Below, one piece after another: positions 7,401 to 13,001 of a stretch of DNA of 22,942 nucleotides. The position numbers were made by a program, and so were the translations under genes. This DNA is from Dehalococcoidia bacterium (GTDB taxonomy: Bacteria; Chloroflexota; Dehalococcoidia; Lucifugimonadales; Lucifugimonadaceae). A model generated the notes under the pieces. The model saw only the letters and a program-made list of their open reading frames with translations. It was not told the origin of the DNA and ran no database searches. The stretch is taken from positions 1 through 22,942 of the forward strand of contig JANQEF010000008.1 in NCBI GenBank assembly GCA_028278465.1, in the 5' to 3' direction. Each line of letters begins with the position of its first letter. Position 1 is the stretch's first letter.

Positions 7401-8805
7401 GGGCGTGGCGGTCGGAGCGCTTCGGATCATCAACGCATGGGACTTCCCGACGCAGCTGCTACTGGCAGGTGGCGCCGTCCTGGTGGGCGAGCTGTTCGCG
7501 CGCCGCAACGCGCTGACGAACAGGCTTGCTACCGGCGCGCTCAAGTGGATATTCGTCGCCGGGGTCGGGTTCCTCGCCTACCTGCCGTTCCACATCAACT
7601 TCGAGCTCTTCAACAACGGCGTGCTGCGGAGCGACTTCAACACCCCGATCGGCACCTACTGGGCCGTCCACTCCGTGTTCCTGGTGATCGTGCTGAGCTG
7701 GGTCTTCTTCGAGGCACGTGACCGCGCCCCGGCTGCATGGAAGTGGTACGAGAACTATGCGGTCGAAAACCGCGTGCCGCTGTGGACTGCGCCGTTCGTG
7801 CTGGTGATGTTCGCAGCCATCGTCCTCACACTCCTGTTTACGTCGTACAGCACACTCGTCTTCACCGCGCTGATCGCCCTGCTGGTGATTGGTGCAGCGG
7901 CGCTCGCATACCGGTCCGGCAAACCCGGAGCACTCTACATCGTCGCTGCCTCCGGCTTCGTCGTGATGGCGATGGCCCTCGGCGGCGGAGTCGACATCTT
8001 CACCGTGAAAGACGACATCGGCCGCATGAACACCGTGTTCAAGTTCTACCTGCAGGCGTGGTGGCTGCTGGCGCTGGCATCCGGCTACTTCCTGTGGCTG
8101 ATGTGGTCGGACGGCCGCTTCTCGATGCCCCGGTTCGGCCGAAACCCCGACCGCACAGGCCCATCGCTCTTCAACCAGGTGTCGGCGGTCTCGAAAACAG
8201 CGTGGGCGGGCGGGCTGGTGGTGCTGCTGATCGGCGTGATGATCTACCCGGTGCTCGGCACCAACGTGCGCATCAAGGACCGCTTCGACACGACCAGCGC
8301 CGGCCTCGACGGCACGGCCTATATGGAGACTGCGGTCCATTTCGAGCGGTCTATAGATGGCGGGAACGCCTCGCTGACCCTCGCTGACGACCTGCAGGCG
8401 ATCGAGTGGCTGCAGCAGAACGTGGAAGGCTCTCCGGTGATCGTCGAGGGCCTGACCGACCTGTACCGGTGGGGAGGCCGAGTGTCGATCAATACCGGGC
8501 TGCCCGCAGTGATCGGCTGGGACTGGCATCAGCGCCAGCAGCGAGTCAACTATGCCTGGGCCGTGACCGAGCGCAGGCAGCAGGTGGACAGGTTCTTCCG
8601 CACCGGGTCGATCACAGAGGCTGTCGAACTGCTGGACCGGTTCGACGTGCGTTACGTCTACATCGGCGAGCTCGAGCGCGTCACCTATCCGCCCGACGGG
8701 CTCGACAAATTCGCTCGCATGGAGGCATTCGGGCTCTCGCCGGTCTACTCAGAGGGCGAGGTGACGATCTACGAGTACGCGCCGCCGCTCACCGTCAGCC
8801 GATAG
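4435..8805 (+). CDS. giant membrane protein: GT39-like mannosyltransferase half fused to DUF2298 (Chlor_Arch_YYY) half
   Basis: This 1456-residue polytopic protein has two halves. Residues 1 to about 500 resemble family-39 (PMT/ArnT-like) glycosyltransferases, which use lipid-phosphate sugars outside the membrane. An early membrane helix ends in VRLYGINWDQGG, followed by HPDER, where D52 is the expected catalytic acidic residue, then repeated hydrophobic helices. A soluble segment (about 440-650) follows. The second half is a DUF2298 protein, named for its YYY motif: FLNYYYFGQ with tyrosines 816-818, FADLHAHM (D948, H950, H952) and RMNTVFKFYLQAWW (about 1197-1210). This fusion is known mainly from Chloroflexota. 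The probable role is transfer of sugars to cell-surface polymers or proteins, but donor and acceptor are unknown. The ATG at 4435 has no strong Shine-Dalgarno. The gene converges on hpf with a 15-bp gap. Confidence 0.92.
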   Translation: MTVPDTSQESSPQQPWLRRHRVAVGLFLLLSFALAVRLYGINWDQGGLFHPDERAFLFQVERLEFPDSGEFRTIFTKESPLHPGSFNWGSLPHYMLKGVQYGAQAFLQDDLNLFDLRFPGRVLSALADTATVALVFFIGSRWFSRRVGFLAAGMIALAVLNIQLAHFFAVDTLMTTFIVATIFFAVRVAHSGRLSDAALMGLMAGLGFATKFSISPVGLAVLASFLIFAISQPGDSLSIRDLRSPAAMARWRQAGKGLVAASATAFVTVLVTQPYMFLDFSTFMTNISDQSEMVRRINDWPFTRQYADTPRYWYHVIQLGFWGLGPAMGIVVWVGLLAGLAFAWFGRRKVDLVILAWVVPYLLITGWFDVKFLRYMVPLVPFMVLYGARTLFWVGDTLAAIWPQRRYLVAAPAVVMLVFTGHYALSFLAVYSGPHPGHAASDWLQQNAEPGASVVQEHWEEGIPHRPGIVFVHERLELYNPDNLDKFDRITDTLADSDYLVLFSNRLYGTIPRLPERYPTSTEYYERLFDGSLGYQLVYANTRPVQSLGVTYREDQFTRVSFDPPAGFEQPTGSLLTLAPGWADESFSVYDHPQVLVFENTGGLDKVSMLREIGLGGGATQVSREVGLLLDDDDLQEQRSGGTWTDLAFLRNLPEGASWIVWLIAAEIFALFAVPLAFVLFRPFPDRGYLLAKPLGLLIAATVTWLLASAGILQFGFGGAFAGLLVLGALSAFAFWRHGSEMKEFFRSRRRMVVWSEVLFIVAFLSFLAIRFANPDLWHPFRGGEKPMDFAYLNAVTRSSVMPPFDPWFSGGFLNYYYFGQFLVADMIRFTGIAPSIAYNLAVPLLFAFTFVAAFSIVYNIASLTLIAKKGAAVASRARSPIFAGIIAGTLVAVAGNVDGLAQVWDRFTTPAGTVWSFDFWRSSRMFEGGTGGNEITEFPFFSFLFADLHAHMIAIPFALLALSLAVAVFLRASDREAFWQSWGRLAVLGVAVGALRIINAWDFPTQLLLAGGAVLVGELFARRNALTNRLATGALKWIFVAGVGFLAYLPFHINFELFNNGVLRSDFNTPIGTYWAVHSVFLVIVLSWVFFEARDRAPAAWKWYENYAVENRVPLWTAPFVLVMFAAIVLTLLFTSYSTLVFTALIALLVIGAAALAYRSGKPGALYIVAASGFVVMAMALGGGVDIFTVKDDIGRMNTVFKFYLQAWWLLALASGYFLWLMWSDGRFSMPRFGRNPDRTGPSLFNQVSAVSKTAWAGGLVVLLIGVMIYPVLGTNVRIKDRFDTTSAGLDGTAYMETAVHFERSIDGGNASLTLADDLQAIEWLQQNVEGSPVIVEGLTDLYRWGGRVSINTGLPAVIGWDWHQRQQRVNYAWAVTERRQQVDRFFRTGSITEAVELLDRFDVRYVYIGELERVTYPPDGLDKFARMEAFGLSPVYSEGEVTIYEYAPPLTVSR

Positions 8806-8820
8806 CCGTTCCACGAACAC

Positions 8821-9408
8821 TCAGGCGCTATCCTCGTCCGGGATGATCAGGCCGTAGTCGTCGTCGTGCCTGCGGTAGACCACGTTGATCTGGCCGTTCT
8901 CCCTGTTCTTGAACATGAAGAAGTTGTGGCCCAGCAGGTCCATCTGCGCCGTCGCCTCCTGCACCGTGATCGGCGGCATCTCGTGCTTCTTTGTGCGCAC
9001 AAGCTGTCCGAACTCCAGCTCCATCACCTCTTCTTCGGGCTCGTCGACCTCCGCGCTCGAGATCTGCTCTGCGATCTCCGCCTCTAACCCGTTGGCGTTC
9101 TCCCGACGACGCTTATTGAAGCGGGTCTTGTAGCGACGGATGCGCCGTTCGACGTTGCGCTGCACAAGGTCGATCGCCGAATAAGGCGAATCGGCGCGCT
9201 CCTCGGAGCGGATGAAGCCGCGTTTCAGGGGAATGGTCACTTCAGCGATAAAGCGGTCCTCTTCACGCTTCGTGCCCTCTTTTCGGATTCGAAGGTTCAC
9301 GGAAACCGGGAAGTTGAAGCGGTCGTCCAGCTTCGCAAGCCGCTTCTCGGCGTACTCCCGCATGGCATCGGTAAGCGTGGTGTGTTGACTGCTGATCGTG
9401 AGGGCCAT
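8821..9408 (-). CDS. hpf: long-form ribosome hibernation promoting factor (HPF / RaiA family)
   Basis: This is a 195-residue protein with the two-domain plan of long HPF. The N-terminal S30AE domain (about 1-103) starts MALTISSQHTTLTDAMREYA and carries RLAKLDDRFN and the basic helix RNVERRIRRYKTRFNKRRR, which lies in the ribosomal mRNA/tRNA channel. After an acidic linker (about 108-133) comes the dimerisation domain (about 136-190) with RTKKHEMPPITVQEATAQMD, LLGHNFFMFKN and GLIIPDE. Long HPF dimerises 70S ribosomes into inactive 100S particles in stationary phase or stress. The ATG at 9408 has an excellent GGGAGGA (minus strand of 9412-9418) with about 4 nt of spacing, so strong translation is expected. 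It is divergent from comF and convergent with the GT39/DUF2298 gene. Confidence 0.96.
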   Translation of the reverse strand: MALTISSQHTTLTDAMREYAEKRLAKLDDRFNFPVSVNLRIRKEGTKREEDRFIAEVTIPLKRGFIRSEERADSPYSAIDLVQRNVERRIRRYKTRFNKRRRENANGLEAEIAEQISSAEVDEPEEEVMELEFGQLVRTKKHEMPPITVQEATAQMDLLGHNFFMFKNRENGQINVVYRRHDDDYGLIIPDEDSA

Positions 9409-9556
9409 CTGATCCTCCCGTAACCCGGTCGTGAATCGGCCGAAAGGTGGCGGCCACGGCCCTGCTCGGGCGCTGCGGAAGTGGCTCGCCCTCCTCGCCG
9501 CATTCTATTCTATGGTCGTGTTCACATCGTCAAGAAATGGCGAGGATGGAGTTCTC

Positions 9557-10258
9557 GTGAAGGCGGCGATCAAATCGGCGGTCCGCACCGCAACCAACCT
9601 GCTGTTTCCACCTCTCTGCGTGCACTGCGGCGCGGAGGGCAGCCTGTTCTGTGAAACCTGCGCAGGGTCGGCGGCTAAGCTTGGGACCGACGAGGTTTGC
9701 CGAAGGTGCGCGCTGCCTTCTCGCACCGGCACCTGCGAGGCATGCTTCGCCGAACCGCTGGCGTTGAACAGGGCGGTGGCCGCGTTCATCTACCAGGACG
9801 AGGTGCGCGACGCGGTGACCGCACTCAAGTACAGGGACATCCGGGCGATCGCGCCGCGGCTTGCCGGGTTGATGGCGGACGCGCTACCGGAGTCGATGCG
9901 ACGGGACACTGACGTGATCGTGCCGGTGCCGATATCTGGCCGACGGATGCGCGCCCGCGGCTTCAACCAGTCCGAGTTGCTGGCGAAGAAGATCGCAGAG
10001 CTGACGGGAATCGAGGTGCGGACCGACCTGCTGGCTCGGAGCTCAGACGGCGAACCGCAGGCGCGGGCTGAAAGCATCGAGGAGCGAGCAGCGAACGTTC
10101 GGGACGCGTTCGAAGTGCCTGGCGCGGTCCATGACTTGAACATGCTGCTGATCGACGATGTGATGACAACAGGCGCGACGCTGAACTCCTGTGCGGCAAC
10201 ACTGAAAGCCGGCGGCGCGAACCGGGTAAGCGCTCTCGTCCTGGCGCGGGAGCTCTAG
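9557..10258 (+). CDS. comF: ComF-family amidophosphoribosyltransferase-like protein
   Basis: From the GTG at 9557 this is 233 residues. The start is chosen because GGATGGAG ends 5 nt upstream and the family fold begins there; an in-frame ATG at 9512 is an alternative. Four CXXC pairs (C21/C24, C32/C35, C48/C51, C60/C63) form the N-terminal zinc region. Then come the conserved ALKYRD segment, VPVPISGRRMRARGFNQSEL (about 123-141) and the PRPP-binding loop LLIDDVMTTGAT (197-208) of a type I phosphoribosyltransferase. In Bacillus and Haemophilus ComF is needed for DNA uptake during transformation, but many non-competent bacteria carry it and its reaction is unproven. It is followed after 3 nt by a HAD gene, so the two are very likely co-transcribed. 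Confidence 0.92.
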   Translation: MKAAIKSAVRTATNLLFPPLCVHCGAEGSLFCETCAGSAAKLGTDEVCRRCALPSRTGTCEACFAEPLALNRAVAAFIYQDEVRDAVTALKYRDIRAIAPRLAGLMADALPESMRRDTDVIVPVPISGRRMRARGFNQSELLAKKIAELTGIEVRTDLLARSSDGEPQARAESIEERAANVRDAFEVPGAVHDLNMLLIDDVMTTGATLNSCAATLKAGGANRVSALVLAREL

Positions 10259-10261
10259 CTG

Positions 10262-10978
10262 TTGGCATTCGACAGGCCCGAGATCATCTTCTTCGACGTC
10301 TACGGCACTCTCGTGGGGTTCGATCCGCCGCGTGAGCAGATCCAGCAGGCGGCGGCATCACAGTTTGGCATGGAGTTGGACCGCGACGGCATCGACCGCG
10401 GCTATCAGGACGCAGACCAGTTCATGGCGGAGCAGAACTCGAGGTCGCCGGTGCGGCTGATGTCGTCGGAAGACCGCGACCGGTTTTTCGCCCGCTACGA
10501 GCAGCTGGTGCTGGCCGGCGCGGGCCACGAGGTGGACCTGGATACCTCTGGAAGGGTCTGGGCGAAGGTGCGGGCGCAGGAGTACGGATGGGCGCTTTTC
10601 GATGATGTGCTCCCGGGACTGGAGCGGCTTCGTGACGCCGGTTTTCGGGTCGCCGCCATCTCGAACATGCCGATGACGGGCGAGGAGATGTGCGATCAGA
10701 TCGGGCTGACCGGGCGTGTTGAGTTCGCCGTGACTTCGGGGGATGTGGGGGCGGAGAAGCCGGACCCGCGAGTATTTCGTGCGGCGCTGGAGCGAGCCAG
10801 TGTTGCTGCGAACGAAGCGGTGATGGTCGGCGACAGCATCGGCTCAGACCTGCGTGCCGCAGAGGCTGTCGGGATGGGCGCAGTCCTGATGGACCGCTAC
10901 AACAACCATCCCTGGCACGACGAGCACCCGCGGGTGACGGATGTGCATGGCGTAGTAGACGCCATCAAGCAGATGTAG
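10262..10978 (+). CDS. HAD-superfamily hydrolase (haloacid-dehalogenase-like, subfamily IA)
   Basis: The protein has 238 residues. Motif I is IIFFDVYGTL with nucleophile D12 and tyrosine where phosphatases usually have a second Asp, as in L-2-haloacid dehalogenases. Motif II is AISNMP (S134), motif III is GAEKPDP (K166) and motif IV is VMVGDSIGSDL (D191, D196). The helical cap lies between about residues 20 and 105. The mixed signature means either a small-molecule phosphatase or a dehalogenase; the phosphatase-like C-terminus (GDS-x-x-SD) makes the former at least as likely. The start is TTG at 10262, three bases after the comF stop, with GGGAG 9 nt upstream inside comF, so translation is probably coupled. 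Confidence 0.9.
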   Translation: MAFDRPEIIFFDVYGTLVGFDPPREQIQQAAASQFGMELDRDGIDRGYQDADQFMAEQNSRSPVRLMSSEDRDRFFARYEQLVLAGAGHEVDLDTSGRVWAKVRAQEYGWALFDDVLPGLERLRDAGFRVAAISNMPMTGEEMCDQIGLTGRVEFAVTSGDVGAEKPDPRVFRAALERASVAANEAVMVGDSIGSDLRAAEAVGMGAVLMDRYNNHPWHDEHPRVTDVHGVVDAIKQM

Positions 10979-11032
10979 GTCACCCGTCCCAACCCGCTAT
11001 CCTGTCCGCCGGCCTCCGACCTGCCAACCGAT

Positions 11033-11088
11033 CACCAGCCACGCCTGGCAATCCACGGTCCACCAGCCACACCTCTCAATCCATAGCT
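11033..11088 (+). repeat. imperfect 28-bp tandem duplication
   Basis: Two adjacent 28-bp units (11033-11060 and 11061-11088) both begin CACCAGCCAC and share CAATCCA at the same offset, with seven or eight mismatches. They lie in the leader of the acid-sugar dehydratase gene and end about 24 bp before its ATG. This could be simple slippage or a pair of regulator sites; nothing else supports a function. Confidence 0.45.
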
Positions 11089-11112
11089 AACCGTCCCTGT
11101 CGAGAACAAAAA

Positions 11113-12285
11113 ATGAAGATAGAAAAAGTTGAATCGATGCTCATCGGCGGCGACGTCTCCGCTCCCGGCAACCACATCGTCCGCATCTGGACCGACAGCG
11201 GCCTGAGCGGCATCGGCCAGTCGGCCTGCTGGGGTTATGCAGAGGCGGTCGACCAGATGGTGAAGAAGTTCGCCCGCTACCTCGTCGGCAAGGATCCGCT
11301 GCAGATCGAGCACCACTGGCAGTACCTGTACCGCATGGGGCCGTTCCGCGGCTCGGCTCTCTCCGGCGCCGTGTCGGCCGTGGACATCGCGCTGTGGGAC
11401 ATCAAGGGCAAGCACTTCGGCGCGCCCGTCTGGCAGCTACTCGGCGGCAAGACGCGGGAGAAGATCAGGCTCCACCTGCTGATGGGCTCCAGCCTGCCCG
11501 ACGCATCTGACCAGGGCACGACGGCCGATGGCCTCCGCATCAACGCCCGGGCATCGGCTGAAGAAGGCTTCACCGCAGTCAAGATCGACCCGCTGCCAGA
11601 CGGCTTCCAGTCGATGACACAGTCGCGGCTGATACGCGAAACGCTTGACAACGTGGCGGCGTTGAGAGAGGGCGCGGGCGAAGACGTCGACATCATCCTC
11701 GAGATTCACCGCAAGCTGACGCCGATGGTCGCCGTCGCGCTGGCCGAATCGCTCCTTGAGTTTCACCCGCTCTTCTACGAAGACCCGATCCAGATCGACA
11801 GCATCATCACGCAGGGCGAGATCGCAAAGCGCACCAGCATCCCGGTGGCGAATGGCGAGCGCATGCACTCGATCTGGGAGTTCCGTGAGCTGCTGGAGCA
11901 CGGCGGGCCGCAATACGTGCGCCCCGACCTTGGCCTCGCAGGCGGCATCACGCACGTCAAGAAGATCGCGGCTATCGCCGAGTCGTACCACTCGGCCGTC
12001 GCGACGCACAACTATCTCGGTCCGGTGCTGACCGCTGCGGCGGTGCAGGTCGACGCCTCGATACCGAACTTCGTGACGCAGGAGTACACGAAGCGCGACG
12101 AGGACGAGGTGCACGCCGTGTACAAGAACTCGCTGAAGCGCGAAGGCGGCTACATCGCGGTGCCCGAAGCGCCGGGCATCGGGGTGGAGCTGGACGACTC
12201 GAAGATCGACGCGTCGCCGTTCCTGTCGAAAGACCTGCTCAACATCCCGATGAGAGAGGACGGCTCGGTCGGCTACTCGGTGTGA
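11113..12285 (+). CDS. mandelate racemase/muconate lactonizing enzyme family protein, DgoD-like acid-sugar dehydratase
   Basis: This 390-residue enolase-superfamily enzyme has an N-terminal capping domain (about 1-125) and a (beta/alpha)7-beta barrel. Metal ligands are read as E197 (ILEIH), E223 (FYEDP) and E249 (NGER), with H199 two residues after the first ligand and H299 in ATHNYLGP. The spacings 26, 26 and 50 match those I recall for E. coli D-galactonate dehydratase (D183/H185, E209, E235, H285). Both acid-base histidines of that group are therefore present, and the reaction is probably beta-elimination of water from a sugar acid. The first ligand is Glu rather than Asp. The usual second-strand lysine region is VKIDP. 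The substrate cannot be named from sequence. There is no clear Shine-Dalgarno before the ATG. Its stop lies 24 bp from the convergent small membrane gene. Confidence 0.9.
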   Translation: MKIEKVESMLIGGDVSAPGNHIVRIWTDSGLSGIGQSACWGYAEAVDQMVKKFARYLVGKDPLQIEHHWQYLYRMGPFRGSALSGAVSAVDIALWDIKGKHFGAPVWQLLGGKTREKIRLHLLMGSSLPDASDQGTTADGLRINARASAEEGFTAVKIDPLPDGFQSMTQSRLIRETLDNVAALREGAGEDVDIILEIHRKLTPMVAVALAESLLEFHPLFYEDPIQIDSIITQGEIAKRTSIPVANGERMHSIWEFRELLEHGGPQYVRPDLGLAGGITHVKKIAAIAESYHSAVATHNYLGPVLTAAAVQVDASIPNFVTQEYTKRDEDEVHAVYKNSLKREGGYIAVPEAPGIGVELDDSKIDASPFLSKDLLNIPMREDGSVGYSV

Positions 12286-12309
12286 TGCGCGGCGTCGCGG
12301 TGTTCGGGA

Positions 12310-12609
12310 TCAGTACCTCCTGGCCAGCCAGATTGCCAGTATCGAAATCGACAGGATAAAAGCGACACCAAATCCAAGGAACATACCGAACAGGACAACC
12401 ATCAATGGATGGGCGTCATGGTTTGGGACCATACCCAGCGCTGCGGCTACGAATGGAGAGGCCAACACGAATAGCATCGCCACTAGTCCACCCAAAATTC
12501 GAGATCGCCTCAACAACAACGTGACGACTAGCGCGCTAAACGGCCAGTACAGGAAAGACAACCAGGCGACCAGGGTAGCGAGGTTTGGGCCAGACTCATC
12601 CGGTCCCAT
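12310..12609 (-). CDS. small hydrophobic membrane protein, 99 aa
   Basis: I do not recognise a family. The protein is 99 residues with three clear hydrophobic segments: about 10-33 (LATLVAWLSFLYWPFSALVV), 39-59 (LGGLVAMLFVLASPFVAAAL) and 68-94 (LMVVLFGMFLGFGVAFILSI). The basic turn LLRRSR and the terminal RRY suggest positive-inside loops. The coding stretch is unusual in composition: 12331-12420 is about 47% GC by hand count, against a much higher value in neighbouring genes. The ATG lies 5 bp downstream of the stop of another small membrane gene on the same strand, so the two are probably one transcript. No strong Shine-Dalgarno is visible, and coupled translation is possible. Function unknown. 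Confidence 0.65.
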   Translation of the reverse strand: MGPDESGPNLATLVAWLSFLYWPFSALVVTLLLRRSRILGGLVAMLFVLASPFVAAALGMVPNHDAHPLMVVLFGMFLGFGVAFILSISILAIWLARRY

Positions 12610-12614
12610 GACCG

Positions 12615-12917
12615 TCAGCTACTCGTGGCCCAAGGCGGCTGCGACCGGAACCTGCGGAACCGCGACGCCAGCAGCAGAAACACCATCATCGCTGCGATGC
12701 CGAGACCGAGTATCCAGCCTGCGAAGGCCATGAACCCGGCGGCGACGCCGAACGCGATGAAGGTCATGATCCATACGGCCGGGCCGGCCATCGACATGAC
12801 CGCTACGATGCCGCCTATCACTCCAGCGGGCGCTCGGGCGGCGATAAGCGCCGCGACGACGATCACGAACGCGGGCGGAAACGCCACGCCGATGAGGAAT
12901 CCGAATAGGATGTCCAT
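12615..12917 (-). CDS. small hydrophobic membrane protein, 100 aa
   Basis: No family recognised. From the ATG at 12917, 100 residues. This start is chosen over an in-frame TTG three codons upstream because GGGAG lies 9 nt before it and would abut the TTG. Hydrophobic segments are at about 2-25 (ILFGFLIGVAFPPAFVIVVA), 31-53 and 57-84 (LGLGIAAMMVFLLLASRF), followed by a basic tail RFRRFRSQ. Composition is normal for the region, unlike its downstream partner. It is divergent from the double hydroxyacyl-CoA dehydrogenase gene, with an 84-bp gap. It could be a paired membrane subunit with the next gene, but that rests on position alone. Confidence 0.7.
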   Translation of the reverse strand: MDILFGFLIGVAFPPAFVIVVAALIAARAPAGVIGGIVAVMSMAGPAVWIMTFIAFGVAAGFMAFAGWILGLGIAAMMVFLLLASRFRRFRSQPPWATSS

Positions 12918-13001
12918 CTCAATCAACTCCCGGCCTCGTAGCGCCTAAAATCCGGCGGCGAGGCGCAGTTCTCCAACCACTCAGGCGCGGCCATTCTATA
13001 G

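Noticed and set aside
7459..8529. 356-codon open frame on the minus strand inside the GT39/DUF2298 gene
   Set aside because: Antisense shadow, very rich in His, Arg, Asp and Gln; the plus strand encodes conserved DUF2298 motifs over the same bases.
12625..12948. 107-codon plus-strand frame opposite the upstream small membrane gene
   Set aside because: Composition is unstructured, whereas the minus strand gives long hydrophobic helices and a well-spaced ribosome site.
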